A DNA stretch of 64,000 nt from Gammaproteobacteria bacterium (GTDB taxonomy: Bacteria > Pseudomonadota > Gammaproteobacteria > Arenicellales > UBA868), in the NCBI GenBank assembly GCA_022450155.1, contig JAKUQR010000006.1:88307-152306 (forward strand), given 5' to 3'. This document shows positions 52,944 to 62,750 of the stretch, piece after piece (position 1 is the first letter of the stretch; the number at the start of each line of letters is the position of its first letter). Below the pieces are notes generated by a model. The model was not told the origin of the DNA and ran no database searches. It saw only the letters and a list, made by a program, of their open reading frames with translations. The position numbers were made by a program, and so were the translations under genes.

Positions 52944-54194
52944 TTATTGAGTAGGTGATTGGGCCGACTCCGGTTGTAGCTGCTTCACAGGTTTTGTCGC
53001 CAGTAGAAAAAAGACAGCGCCGAACAAAGCGGTGATCGCCAGAGTCGTAAACGCGCTTACATAGCTGCCTGTACGGTCTGCCATGTAGCCGGCATAGAGT
53101 GGACCAATCGCCATGCCCATCATCACGATTAAAGACGACCATCCCATGATGACACCGAAATTAGACGCGCCAAAATAGTCAGCTCGAATAGCCTGCATCA
53201 GCGGCCCACGCGTTCCCCAGGCAATGCCGTGTAGCACAGCAAAGCCGATTACCATCCAAATGTTGTGCGCATAGGCGAGCAGCAGCAGACCTGCGGCATG
53301 AAATCCCATGCAAGCGGTGACGATCAATCGTTTATCGAATCGGTCACCGAGAAATCCAGCGCTCACCAGGCCGATGATCTGCATGGCAGTCATCAGTGAG
53401 ACGACCAGACCCGCCGCTGTCAACGAATAACCCAGTTGTCCGTTTACGTGAAGAATGAGGTGAACCATAACGGCGCCGATAATCAGTAAAGAGGTACCGT
53501 GGCCGAGTGACATAAACCAGAATGCTCTGGTTCTCAAAGCTTCCCGGGCGGTGAAATCAGCCCGCCTGTATGCCGGTGTGTTTGTGGGATTTGGACTCAT
53601 CGTCGACAGTGTTGGCCCCTGGTATGGGATCCCATCGGGGGTTTCACCGATGTCCTCAGGTCGGTGGTCGATAATTCGTGTCAGTGGCCAGGCCACTATC
53701 AGGACGATAATGCCTGAAGCCGCTGCGGTGATGCGCCAGCCCACCGTTTCCAGTGAAAAGATTGTGATGGGCACAAGCATTCCACCAAACGAAAATCCGA
53801 ACTGTGACAGTGCCAGCGCCTTTGCCCGATGTTTTGAAAACCAGTTGACCAGTGCTGTGGTGACAGAGAGAAATCCACCGAGGCTGGTGCCAAGCGCGAT
53901 AAAAAAGAAATAAACATAAAACTCGATGATCGATTCCATTTGACTGAATCCAATGAGCCCCAGTCCGAAAATGACCAGACCCCAGCGAATGACTGCCCGT
54001 GGTCCATACCGGTCGATCATCCAGCCTTGGATCGGTCCAAGCAGGCCGCTCTCGAGTCGGGCAAGGGCAAAAGCGCCGGCCAACAACGCCTTGCTCCAGC
54101 CAAATTCATCCTCTATCAGGAGAAAGTAAGCACCGAATGCCTGAAAAAACAGGATAGCTCCCGTGAACTGAACAAGGCCGCCGGCGCCAACCAC
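52944..54194 (-). CDS. MFS transporter (OFA/monocarboxylate-like)
   Basis: 416 residues from GTG 54194, twelve predicted helices; LIEDEFGWSKALLAGAFALARLESGLLGPIQGWMIDRYGPR is the OFA-type N-terminal half. Homologues begin at the F-R-G-W-W segment; here ATA at 54212, six codons upstream of the GTG, with AAGG before it, stands where that ATG would be. Likely carboxylate exchange across the inner membrane. Confidence 0.85.
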   Translation of the reverse strand: MVGAGGLVQFTGAILFFQAFGAYFLLIEDEFGWSKALLAGAFALARLESGLLGPIQGWMIDRYGPRAVIRWGLVIFGLGLIGFSQMESIIEFYVYFFFIALGTSLGGFLSVTTALVNWFSKHRAKALALSQFGFSFGGMLVPITIFSLETVGWRITAAASGIIVLIVAWPLTRIIDHRPEDIGETPDGIPYQGPTLSTMSPNPTNTPAYRRADFTAREALRTRAFWFMSLGHGTSLLIIGAVMVHLILHVNGQLGYSLTAAGLVVSLMTAMQIIGLVSAGFLGDRFDKRLIVTACMGFHAAGLLLLAYAHNIWMVIGFAVLHGIAWGTRGPLMQAIRADYFGASNFGVIMGWSSLIVMMGMAIGPLYAGYMADRTGSYVSAFTTLAITALFGAVFFLLATKPVKQLQPESAQSPTQ

Positions 54195-54435
54195 CCACCA
54201 ACCGCGAAATATGTGACCTTGTGGACTGAAGATCTGGTGTAGTGACCGGGCGAGTTGTTTCAGAGAATGCGCTCCGGTCGAGTCAAAGCGTCGTGGAAAG
54301 TTGAAGTCAGCAGTTCAGTGCTGCCGCAGTGCTGTTTACGCGACGCTTGTTGTGCAGATTGTTCAGCGCGGATCTGATGTTCGGCGCTGGGCAGGTGGGT
54401 CACGGTGTTTGTCGGTTCGTCACTCCTGTCCAGCA

Positions 54436-55431
54436 TCAGGCCGCCTTCGGGATGGCAACATCAGCTGCAATCTCGTAGGAACGACATCTTGCGCTGTGGT
54501 CATAGATCTGAGCAGAAATTATTAATTCATCGGCGGCTGTAAGCGCTATGAAGGCTTCGAGTTCCCGGTGCACAGTTTCGGGAGATCCAACCATTGAAGC
54601 TGTTTGCAGCTCGTCGAGCATCATCTTTTCGTGGGGGCTGATCCGACTTTCCAGGTTTTCAACCGGTGGTGGTAGCGGGCCAGGTTGCCCGCGCCGAAGG
54701 TTCAAGGTGGACTGCAGTGCCGAGCTGCGGAGCAGCCAGGCTTCGTCGTCAGTTTCGGCGACACACACATTGCAGCCTAACATAACGTAAGGTTCAGCCA
54801 GTTGTGCGGAAGGTTCGAATCGCTGTCTGTAGATTTCTATGGCCTGCATCATGGCAGCTGGTGCAAAGTGAGAAGCAAAAGCGTACGGTAGGCCCAGTGC
54901 CGCAGCCAGCTGGGCGCCATAGAGACTCGACCCCAAAATCCAGATGGGAACCTCCAGCCCGTTACCCGGAACTGCTGTAACACGCTGGCCGGGCTGGCTG
55001 GACCCAAAGTAGCTCTGCAGTTCCTGCACATCGCGTGGAAACTGGTCTACATCGCCAGCGAGATTGCGTCGAAGTGCATGGGCTGTGAATTGATCGGTGC
55101 CGGGTGCCCGACCGAGTCCGAGGTCGATTCGACCCGGGTATAGAGATTCGAGTGTGCCGAACTGTTCTGCGATGACTAGCGGCGCATGATTCGGCAACAT
55201 GATGCCCCCGGACCCGACGCGAATGACTTGTGTTCCACCGGCAATGTGACCGATAACGACTGCGGTAGCGGCGCTGGCAATGCCCGCCATGTTGTGGTGT
55301 TCCGCAACCCAGTAACGGTTGTAACCGAGATTTTCTGTCCGGCGAGCAAGGTCCAGGCTGTTACGAAGTGCCTGTCCGGCATGGCTGCCCTGTGTGATCG
55401 GAGAGAGATCCAGTACGGATAGCAGAGCCAT
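54436..55431 (-). CDS. LLM class flavin-dependent oxidoreductase (MsnO8-like)
   Basis: 331 residues from ATG 55431. [45 protein letters not shown] and [42 protein letters not shown] are the hallmarks of the bacterial MsnO8/luciferase-like branch. An open frame upstream overlaps the MDR gene and is not used. Single FMN-dependent monooxygenase, substrate unknown. Confidence 0.85.
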   Translation of the reverse strand: MALLSVLDLSPITQGSHAGQALRNSLDLARRTENLGYNRYWVAEHHNMAGIASAATAVVIGHIAGGTQVIRVGSGGIMLPNHAPLVIAEQFGTLESLYPGRIDLGLGRAPGTDQFTAHALRRNLAGDVDQFPRDVQELQSYFGSSQPGQRVTAVPGNGLEVPIWILGSSLYGAQLAAALGLPYAFASHFAPAAMMQAIEIYRQRFEPSAQLAEPYVMLGCNVCVAETDDEAWLLRSSALQSTLNLRRGQPGPLPPPVENLESRISPHEKMMLDELQTASMVGSPETVHRELEAFIALTAADELIISAQIYDHSARCRSYEIAADVAIPKAA

Positions 55432-55462
55432 GGTTAGAGTATCGCCTGTTGTGCTGATCCTC

Positions 55463-56491
55463 TCAACTGGAAACATTGACCACGAGCTTGCCTCGCTGTT
55501 CTCCTCTTTCCATCCGCTCCAGACCTTCGGCGAGTTCGGCAAGTGGATATTGTCTATCGATCAGAGGTTGGATCAGACCACGCTTTGTAGCCTCAATCAG
55601 CTGTCTGAATTCTTCCAGGCTGCCCGTAGTTGACCCATAGATTGCAAGTTGTTTGGAGAAAAGTCGCTGAATGTCAGCCGACGGATGGCCGCCTGTTGTC
55701 GCGCCGCAGGTTACGAGCCGGCCGCTACGGCGAAGGGAGCGGAGGCTGTCTCCCCAGCTCGCTTTTCCGACAGTGTCAACAACCATGTCGACCCCCTCGC
55801 CACCGGTCAGTGCGATCACCTGCTTAGCAACCTGGTGTGTGTTGTAGTTGATGCCGAAATCTGCACCCAGACTGTTGGCCCACTTGAGTTTCTCGTCATT
55901 CGAGGAAGTCACGATCGTCTGGGCACCCACCATTTTTGCCATCTGCAGGCAGGCCGCAGCAACACCGCCGCCGATGCCGACAATCAGAACAGTCTCGGCT
56001 GATTGAAGTGGATCATGGCTGAACAGCATCCGCCAGGCAGTCAGATAGGCCACGGGCAGCGTGGCTGCCGCTTCCCAACTCAGGTTCTCGGGTTTGGGCA
56101 CAAAGCAGTGTTCAGGCATAGCAATCAGCTCAGCAAAGGAACCGTGCCGGGTCTCCCCAGAAATACTGAATGTGCTGCAGTTGGCCTGGTCGCCGGCCTG
56201 GCAGGCTCGGCACCGGCCGCAGCTGGCCATGGGGTAAAGTACCACGGGATCACCGGGCTTGAGATGTGAGCCAGCCGGCGCCTCGACGATTTCACCTGCG
56301 CCGTCAACGCCGAGGATCAGCGGTAGTTCGTGGGAAATCCCTGCGCCACTGTCCCGCATATAGAGATCAACGTGGTTGATTGAAGCAGCGTGCACTTTCA
56401 TAACCGCTTCACCGGCAGCAGGCACAGGCTCGGCAAAGTCTGTGACAGCAAGTCCGGCTTTACCCCGTTCTGTCAGTACAGCTGCTCTCAT
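55463..56491 (-). CDS. Zinc-binding MDR alcohol dehydrogenase
   Basis: 342 residues. Structural-zinc Cys cluster [15 protein letters not shown] near residue 95 and Rossmann loop [17 protein letters not shown] near residue 170, with an [13 protein letters not shown] segment. Oxidises an alcohol or reduces an enone with NAD(P). ATG at 56491 is preceded by AGGAGACCGAGGT. Upstream of, and on the same strand as, the LLM oxidoreductase, 31 bases away. Substrate unknown. Confidence 0.88.
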   Translation of the reverse strand: MRAAVLTERGKAGLAVTDFAEPVPAAGEAVMKVHAASINHVDLYMRDSGAGISHELPLILGVDGAGEIVEAPAGSHLKPGDPVVLYPMASCGRCRACQAGDQANCSTFSISGETRHGSFAELIAMPEHCFVPKPENLSWEAAATLPVAYLTAWRMLFSHDPLQSAETVLIVGIGGGVAAACLQMAKMVGAQTIVTSSNDEKLKWANSLGADFGINYNTHQVAKQVIALTGGEGVDMVVDTVGKASWGDSLRSLRRSGRLVTCGATTGGHPSADIQRLFSKQLAIYGSTTGSLEEFRQLIEATKRGLIQPLIDRQYPLAELAEGLERMERGEQRGKLVVNVSS

Positions 56492-56670
56492 ACCTCGGTC
56501 TCCTATTGGGTATCGACTTGTCTGTCGTGTTGTGTCCTTAAGGTTTAATGGTATCAGAGGTCTCTACAGCGCTGCCGTAGGGTGCGGGGTTTCTGTTAAG
56601 CTGACCTGCTTCCAGATGTTGTCGGTGTGAATGTGTGCGCACATCAGTGCCGCACTTGGAGGTCAGCGCT

Positions 56671-57438
56671 ATGAATCGGCTTGCGGGTAAAGTCGCCGTC
56701 ATTACCGGTGGCGGGGGGGGTATAGGCGGAGCGACGAGTCGTCGATTTGTTGAAGAAGGTGCAAAGGTGGCAGTACTGGACAAGAATGCCGCAGCTGCGC
56801 AGACCATTGCAGATGAGCTGACAGATGCCGGTGGCCAGAGTCTCGCCTTAGGTATCGATGTCACCGATCTGGAGGGGCTCAAACAGGGGCTGCTAGAGAT
56901 CGAAAAAGTACTGGGCGGGGTCGATATTCTTGTCAATAACGCAGGCTGGGATCTGTTTCGTCCATTCCTGAAAACCGATCCCGAGTTCTGGCGCAAGATT
57001 ATCGATATCAATCTGATTGGTGCCTTGAATATGCATCACGTGGTGTTACCCGGTATGGTTGAGCGCGGCTATGGCCGGGTCGTCAGTGTATCTTCCGACG
57101 CCGGCCGTGTCGGGTCGTCGGGTGAGTCTGTCTACGCCGCGTGCAAAGCCGGCCTGATCGGTTTTGCCAGAACCCTGGCCCGCGAACATGCCAGGCATGG
57201 CATCACTTTCAACGTTGTTTGCCCGGGCCCAACGGATACCGCCCTTTTTGACAGTTACGCGGAAGGTGCTGGTGATCCGGAAAAACTACGGCAGGCAATG
57301 CAGCGCGCGATACCGATGGGTCGAATCGGCAAACCGGAAGACCTGCCGGGCGCAATCAGCTTTCTAGCCAGCGATGATGCGGCTTATGTCACCGGGCAGG
57401 TTATCAGTGTGTCCGGTGGTTTGACCATGAGTGGGTAA
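56671..57438 (+). CDS. SDR family oxidoreductase
   Basis: 255 residues from ATG 56671 (GGAGG 7-10 bases upstream; an earlier in-frame ATG at 56635 lacks one). TGGGGGIGGAT near residue 12 is encoded by an eight-G run, NNAGWD near 90, Ser in VSSDAG and YAACK catalytic pair. Resembles BadH-type and 3-oxoacyl SDRs. Divergent from the MDR gene, so both may share control. Confidence 0.88.
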   Translation: MNRLAGKVAVITGGGGGIGGATSRRFVEEGAKVAVLDKNAAAAQTIADELTDAGGQSLALGIDVTDLEGLKQGLLEIEKVLGGVDILVNNAGWDLFRPFLKTDPEFWRKIIDINLIGALNMHHVVLPGMVERGYGRVVSVSSDAGRVGSSGESVYAACKAGLIGFARTLAREHARHGITFNVVCPGPTDTALFDSYAEGAGDPEKLRQAMQRAIPMGRIGKPEDLPGAISFLASDDAAYVTGQVISVSGGLTMSG

Positions 57439-57454
57439 CTGGGAATAGAGAGCC

Positions 57455-58498
57455 TCACCTCACTGAACGCACGTTGAGTTGGTCGGCGAGTGTTACGATC
57501 TGATCCCATGTTGCAGCGGGAATTGGAACCCCCTCTTTACGGCGTATTTTCTCTAGATCCCGTTCCCGTTCGCCGGGAATCTCTACACGGTCGAAACCAT
57601 CAGCAGCTGGGCACTCACGAATGTCGCTGAGAACCGATTCAGCAGCACGCTTGAAGTCTGAATCGTCACGATAGCGGGTGGTATCGACCAGCAGAATGAT
57701 CCAGTTCAATTCGGTAGTAGCTACACCCAGCAGAGCTTCGCCAACGAGTTCAGCCATCAGCGCTAGGCCATAACCTTTCGCGCCGGCAGCAGGGAGTAGG
57801 GCGCCGCCATTCAGGTAATCGTCGGGGTCAGTCGAAGGCTTGCCCTGGGCATCGACAATGAGTCCGTCAGGCAGCCGGCCACCGGCACTTTTGGCAAGAT
57901 AGATCCAGCCACCGGCACCGGCAGATGTCGCGAAGTCAACGATGACAGGACCACGGTCACCGCCAGGAATGCCGAACCCATAGGGATTAGTGGGCAGCTT
58001 TGCCTTGGCGCCGCCGTACGGTACAACTTGGCGCCAGTTCTGCCGGCCACCGCCGCCGAATGTGATCGTGAGGCAGGCCGCTGCTGCGCCCTGTTCACAG
58101 AACGCACCCAACCTGCCGGTATGGGCACAATGGGTTACGCCCACAACCGCCATACCGTGTTCCTTGGCCAGGATCGTTCCTTTGTCTATGCCCATCGCCA
58201 TTGCCGGAATACCCATTCCGCCGCCGCCATCGATGATCCAGGCCCCGCGTTGGTTCTGGTGTGCGCTGGGTCGGGCAGACGGCAAAAAGTAGCCACTTTC
58301 AGCTTGTTCTGCATACCACATCAGGCGCATCACACCGTGCGAATCGATGCCCTTACAGCTGGCATCCACAAGATGATGCGCAACCATAGACGCGATGTCG
58401 TCGCTACAGCCGATGGCCGCCATGATCTCGGTCGCCAACACTTCGAGATGGGTGGCCGAACGGGTTACGTAGTCGTTAACACCACTGAGTTTCGTCAT
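57455..58498 (-). CDS. Malate/L-lactate/sulfolactate dehydrogenase family oxidoreductase
   Basis: 347 residues of the Ldh/ComC fold (not the Rossmann fold): HLVDASCKGIDSHGVMRL, VGVTHCAHTGRLGAFCEQGA and an NPYGFGIPGG loop. Uses NAD(P) on 2-hydroxy acids such as malate, ureidoglycolate or sulfolactate. Ends 16 bases from the convergent SDR. Single gene, substrate unknown. Confidence 0.88.
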   Translation of the reverse strand: MTKLSGVNDYVTRSATHLEVLATEIMAAIGCSDDIASMVAHHLVDASCKGIDSHGVMRLMWYAEQAESGYFLPSARPSAHQNQRGAWIIDGGGGMGIPAMAMGIDKGTILAKEHGMAVVGVTHCAHTGRLGAFCEQGAAAACLTITFGGGGRQNWRQVVPYGGAKAKLPTNPYGFGIPGGDRGPVIVDFATSAGAGGWIYLAKSAGGRLPDGLIVDAQGKPSTDPDDYLNGGALLPAAGAKGYGLALMAELVGEALLGVATTELNWIILLVDTTRYRDDSDFKRAAESVLSDIRECPAADGFDRVEIPGERERDLEKIRRKEGVPIPAATWDQIVTLADQLNVRSVR

Positions 58499-58663
58499 AA
58501 TGAGTTACCACACTCAAAGCATCTTGAAATATGCCGTTATCCCCCACGATTGGTAGGAACGTTAACGCAGTCGATCTACAAAATCCACAGCTGATTGTGA
58601 ACGACAAAACCTGAGGTCATACTTGGTGGTCACTGTTCTTGATTGCGCTGAGGATCACAACCG

Positions 58664-59491
58664 GTGGACAGAGCAACACTGTTGCAAAAACTCAGAGCGG
58701 CGGTCAGCACAAGGGACGCTGACATCGACCTTGCGGAAACAGCGTTACTGTTGGCTGCGCTGGATGATCCGTCTGTCGATCTTGTACCTTACCGGCAGCA
58801 CCTTGATCTGCTGGCTTCAGATATCGCTGCGATGACGCGCCCGGACAGTCGTTTGACCGAATGTATTAACGCCCTGAGAGCCGTGGTTTATACGACGCAT
58901 GGATATAGCGGTGATAGACGGTCTTACGACGATATTCAGAACGCCAATCTGATCCGTGTGATTGACCGACGATGCGGTCTTCCGGTGTCCTTGGGGATCA
59001 TCTGTATACATGCTTGGCGTGTTCAGGGATGGACCGCAGCTGGTATACATTCTCCAGCTCACTTTCTGATACAGGTCTCGACAATCGGCGAACCCGCAAT
59101 ACTTGACCCTTTCCACCAGGCGCGGCAACTGGATGACAGCAATCTTCATGAACGATTCACAGCAGCACAGGAAGATTCGACTGAGAACGCAATGAACGGT
59201 GTTGTGCCTGTGAGCAACCGCGAGATTCTGTTACGGCTTCAGAACAATATTCGGATGCGGGCCCGCCAGCGCGACGACACTGATCTTGCTTTGCGGATTA
59301 CTGAATCGATGCTGGTGCTGGCAAAAGATGCGCCGGTATTCCGTCTGGAAATTGCTGCCTTGAAAGCCAAGGCAGGTGAGATCAAAGCAGCCCTGAGCGA
59401 TATCGAAACACTGCTGGAGGGCCACGGGGCAGAAGAACTGCACGAGCAGGCTGAACTGTTGCAGGCCACCCTAAAGGGACGATTGAACTGA
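58664..59491 (+). CDS. SirB1/transglutaminase-like TPR protein
   Basis: 275 residues: an N-terminal domain with NANLIRVIDRRCGLPVSLGIICIHAWRVQGWTAAGIHSPAHFLIQV (Cys and His resembling a transglutaminase-type site) and a C-terminal TPR-like repeat LALRITESMLVLAKDAPVFRLEIAALKAKAG. SirB1 proteins commonly pair with protein synthesis factors but their role is not settled. GTG start at 58664 with GAGG upstream. Ends five bases before the convergent thioesterase. Confidence 0.8.
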   Translation: MDRATLLQKLRAAVSTRDADIDLAETALLLAALDDPSVDLVPYRQHLDLLASDIAAMTRPDSRLTECINALRAVVYTTHGYSGDRRSYDDIQNANLIRVIDRRCGLPVSLGIICIHAWRVQGWTAAGIHSPAHFLIQVSTIGEPAILDPFHQARQLDDSNLHERFTAAQEDSTENAMNGVVPVSNREILLRLQNNIRMRARQRDDTDLALRITESMLVLAKDAPVFRLEIAALKAKAGEIKAALSDIETLLEGHGAEELHEQAELLQATLKGRLN

Positions 59492-59496
59492 GGACA

Positions 59497-59973
59497 TCAG
59501 GAGTTTTTGTAGGGGATGCGGAGTGTACGGCCAACACTATCTGGCATGGCTAGTTTCTGGTGTTCCAAGAAAACCGGTTCCAGTTTGTTGCGTACGCTGG
59601 ATGGAAACGGAGCACTGCGTCGGTTATCGAGACTGATGTTCATACACAGACATTCGTTGCGTGCTACAAGCCGTTCATCGTCGCCGTGGACCATGGTGTG
59701 TAGGTAGTGAATACGTTTGTGGTCCATATCCAAAAGCTGCGTGGCAACAGATAGGGGTTCACCTTCGAATACTTCACTGACATAGTCGACGTTCATACCC
59801 AGCGTAAATATGGCGTGGTTTTCTCGCTCAGGGTAATCGAGGCCAAGTCCCCAGGTCTCATAGACAGTATCAGTCACAAAGTCAAATGCCAGGACGTAAT
59901 AAGCCACGTTCATGTGTCCGTTATGGTCGATCCATTCGGGCAGTACGGTGAGAGTTGTTTGAGGTAATGTCAT
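59497..59973 (-). CDS. 4HBT-type acyl-CoA thioesterase (betainyl-CoA thioesterase-like)
   Basis: 158 residues with the hotdog active-site pattern WIDHNGHMNVAYYVLAFD near residue 14. From memory this opening also marks the betainyl-CoA thioesterases of carnitine breakdown, so a link to betaines is possible, but generic thioesterases share it. ATG at 59973. Single minus-strand gene. Confidence 0.78.
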   Translation of the reverse strand: MTLPQTTLTVLPEWIDHNGHMNVAYYVLAFDFVTDTVYETWGLGLDYPERENHAIFTLGMNVDYVSEVFEGEPLSVATQLLDMDHKRIHYLHTMVHGDDERLVARNECLCMNISLDNRRSAPFPSSVRNKLEPVFLEHQKLAMPDSVGRTLRIPYKNS

Positions 59974-60129
59974 CCAGGTTATTTTCGTAACAGTGTCGAG
60001 GTAACGTCAATGGTCCTGGAGTCAATGTCAAGTTGTCCAACAACACAAAGGAGCGGCATTTGGTAATCTCGCCCCTGACGCTACAGACGGTGTGCTGATC
60101 GCAGGTTGCACCAGACCGGAGGAGAAGAC

Positions 60130-60786
60130 ATGTACACGCTCTACTGTCTAGATGGATCGCGCGCGACCGCTGCGCACATGGTGCTGGCAGAGGCGGGTCT
60201 ACCCTTTGAAAAGCGGGCAGTGGATATCACCGCTAACGAGCATCAAAGCACCTGGTTCCTGTCGATCAATCCCCGGGGCACCATTCCGGCACTGGTCGAT
60301 GATCATGGCAATGTGGTCTGTGAAACCATCGCCATCATGGTCTACCTGTGTGACAGGCATAGTTTGGAACATCTCGCACCCGGTCCCACTGACCCTCAGC
60401 GCGGGATGATGCTGGACTGGTTGGCTTATCACGCTACTGAGGTACAGGAGCCGGTAAAGCGCAGTTTCTATGCCCACCGTTATACCCTGCGCGCAGGAGA
60501 TATTGAGGCTATTCGAAAGAGAGCCAGCGACCTGTTCACCCAACGTTGGGCACTGGTTGAAGATCATCTGGCAAAGGCCGGACCATATCATTTGGGAGAG
60601 CGGTTCAGTCTGCCGGACATTTATCTTCTGGTGACCAGTACTTATTCAAAGGATCTTGCGCGCGGTGAGTTTCCGGCGATCGACGAATGTGTACGACGTA
60701 CCGCTTCGCGTCAGCGTATTGCGCCTATTCTGGATACTCATCTTCGCGGGCTGGACCGAATCGTAGCCGTCGGTGTGCCGCAATAA
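60130..60786 (+). CDS. Glutathione S-transferase family protein
   Basis: 218 residues from ATG 60130 (GGAGAAGAC upstream). Thioredoxin-like N-terminal domain with MYTLYCLDGSRATAAHMVLAEAG and the ETIAIMVYLCDRH glutathione-site helix; helical C-terminal domain. Conjugates or reduces with glutathione. Ends 10 bases before the convergent crotonase gene. Confidence 0.88.
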   Translation: MYTLYCLDGSRATAAHMVLAEAGLPFEKRAVDITANEHQSTWFLSINPRGTIPALVDDHGNVVCETIAIMVYLCDRHSLEHLAPGPTDPQRGMMLDWLAYHATEVQEPVKRSFYAHRYTLRAGDIEAIRKRASDLFTQRWALVEDHLAKAGPYHLGERFSLPDIYLLVTSTYSKDLARGEFPAIDECVRRTASRQRIAPILDTHLRGLDRIVAVGVPQ

Positions 60787-60796
60787 CACTGTCTAT

Positions 60797-61672
60797 TTAG
60801 CTGTTGTCCTCGCCGGGCTCTTCTTTAAAGGGTTGATTTCGGGTCCAGTCAAATGTTCCTTCGTCTCGTTCACGCACCGCCTGCTTCCAGCCGAAGGTTT
60901 CAGCCCGCTGTTTGAAGTTGACCCCTTCAGGAGAATGCCGGGCGATGCCATCGAGCAGGGTCGCCAAGGTTTGGGTCGAGGCGATCCCCATGTTTTCCAA
61001 TGTTTGGTTGACCATCAGTTTCTGCATGATCAGTTGGTTTCGCGGAATGGTTGCAATACGTTGCGCAAGATCCTCAATCGTGTCGTCGAGTGCCGAATCA
61101 GGGACGCACTGACCCAGTCCCCAGTTCTCGGCTGTTCTGCCATCAATGGTGTCGCCGGTTAAGAGCAGCTTTTTGGCCCGTTCGGCACCGATTCGATAAA
61201 CCCACATCGCGGTAGTCGGGCAGCCCCAGACCCGGGCAGGTGGATAACCCAGCTTGGCCCCTTCTCCGATGACAAGCAGGTCGGCACACAGGGCCATATC
61301 GCTGCCGCCGGCCAGCGCATGCCCCTGAATTTTTGCGATCACCGGCAAGGGAGAACGCCACAGACTCATGAACTGATCAGTGTTTCGTTTCATGAATGAA
61401 AAATCTTTCAGCGGATCCCAGGGCATCTCCTGGATGCCTGGATTGGTCCCCGGGGTTTGCGCATAGGCATCAAGGTCGTAACCCGCACAGAAAGAGCGCC
61501 CCGCACCTGAGAGAACAATAACGCGCACGTCCGGCTCAGCGTTCGCTCGCTCTACCGCATCAGCAAGTTCGTCGGGCATAGCGGAGTTGATGGCGTTGAG
61601 TACTTCTGGTCGATTAAGTGTGATTCGTGCCAGTCGGCCGTCGTGCTGGTATAGCAAAGGTGAATGAGGCAT
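60797..61672 (-). CDS. Enoyl-CoA hydratase/isomerase (crotonase family)
   Basis: 291 residues: NRPEVLNAINSAM, LSGAGRSFCAGYDLDAYA oxyanion-hole loop near residue 55-70 and IQGHALAGGSDMALCADL near 115. Hydrates or isomerises an acyl-CoA. The GYDL variant of the usual GADL and an extended C-terminal tail set it apart from FadB-type. Possible use with the CoA ligase and CoA-transferase in the window. Confidence 0.9.
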   Translation of the reverse strand: MPHSPLLYQHDGRLARITLNRPEVLNAINSAMPDELADAVERANAEPDVRVIVLSGAGRSFCAGYDLDAYAQTPGTNPGIQEMPWDPLKDFSFMKRNTDQFMSLWRSPLPVIAKIQGHALAGGSDMALCADLLVIGEGAKLGYPPARVWGCPTTAMWVYRIGAERAKKLLLTGDTIDGRTAENWGLGQCVPDSALDDTIEDLAQRIATIPRNQLIMQKLMVNQTLENMGIASTQTLATLLDGIARHSPEGVNFKQRAETFGWKQAVRERDEGTFDWTRNQPFKEEPGEDNS

Positions 61673-61808
61673 GAAATTTCTCGTTGCGAGAGTAGGTTTG
61701 CGCTATTGTTCACGCCATCCTAGGCAAGCGTGAGGCAGGTTTCAACAGGGGTGTGGACATAAATCAGAAAAAGCGTGAGACGGCTATTCGAGCTCTAGGG
61801 GCTGGGTT

Positions 61809-62723
61809 ATGAATACCCTTACACAGAAGTCGCCCCTTTTTAACGCGATCGTTATCATTATGCTTGCGATTTTCCTGTTTGATGTGATGGGTGCCATCAT
61901 TAAGCACCTCGGCGCACGATACCCCGCCCAGCAGTTATCGATGCTGAGAAATGTGTTTGGGCTTATCCCCAGCGTTTTAGTGCTGTTCTATTCGTCCGGT
62001 TGGCATGAAGCGGGCCGACCAGTGCGGCTTGTGCAATGGAAGCTCGCGATCGCCCGCGGGGGCTTTGTTGCCATCGCACAGTTCTGCTTTTACCTGTCGC
62101 TCATTCATATGGAATTCGCCACCGCGTCAACTATCGCTTTTTCCGGTGCCTTGTTTGTGACTCTGTTATCGATCCTGATACTGGGTCATCGAGTCGGTAT
62201 TTGGCGATGGTCAGCAGTGGGAGTGGGTTTTGTCGGTATTGTGCTGGTGATGCGTCCGGATGCAGACAGTTTTAATGTGTATGCGCTGCTGCCCGTCTGT
62301 GCGGCGCTGGGTTATGCCGCCTCCAGCGTTACTGCACAACTGTTTGATAAAAGTGTGCCAACTGCGCTGATCAATCTGTACGCTCTCGCTGGCGCTCTGA
62401 CCGGCGCGGTTATGCTGGTGGTGTTCACCGGAGGTTATGTCGAGGTCGCAACCTACCAGGACTGGTTGTGGTTACTGGCGATGGGTGTTGCCGGTGGCTC
62501 AGCTGTGTTCTGTCTGGTGACTGCCTACCGCCTGACAGCACCGAGCAATCTGGCGCCATTTGAATATTTCAGTATTCCGTTTGCGTTTCTGCTGGGGTGG
62601 ATGTTTTTCGATGAAGCGCCTTTCCATCGCCTGATCCCCGGGGTCTTTTTTATTATCGGCGGAGGCCTGCTCATTGTCTGGCGAGAACGGAAAGCCAAGA
62701 CGGGAGATCCTCTCTACGATTGA
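61809..62723 (+). CDS. DMT-superfamily EamA transporter
   Basis: 304 residues, ten predicted helices in two EamA repeats; MLRNVFGLIPSVLVLF and APFEYFSIPFAFLLGWMFFDEAP are characteristic. Distinct in sequence from the EamA gene at 35.4 kb. Exporter of amino acids or metabolites. Upstream region of about 135 bases separates it from the divergent crotonase gene. Confidence 0.88.
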   Translation: MNTLTQKSPLFNAIVIIMLAIFLFDVMGAIIKHLGARYPAQQLSMLRNVFGLIPSVLVLFYSSGWHEAGRPVRLVQWKLAIARGGFVAIAQFCFYLSLIHMEFATASTIAFSGALFVTLLSILILGHRVGIWRWSAVGVGFVGIVLVMRPDADSFNVYALLPVCAALGYAASSVTAQLFDKSVPTALINLYALAGALTGAVMLVVFTGGYVEVATYQDWLWLLAMGVAGGSAVFCLVTAYRLTAPSNLAPFEYFSIPFAFLLGWMFFDEAPFHRLIPGVFFIIGGGLLIVWRERKAKTGDPLYD

Positions 62724-62750
62724 CAGTACCGGACGTCGTCCATCTTTCGG

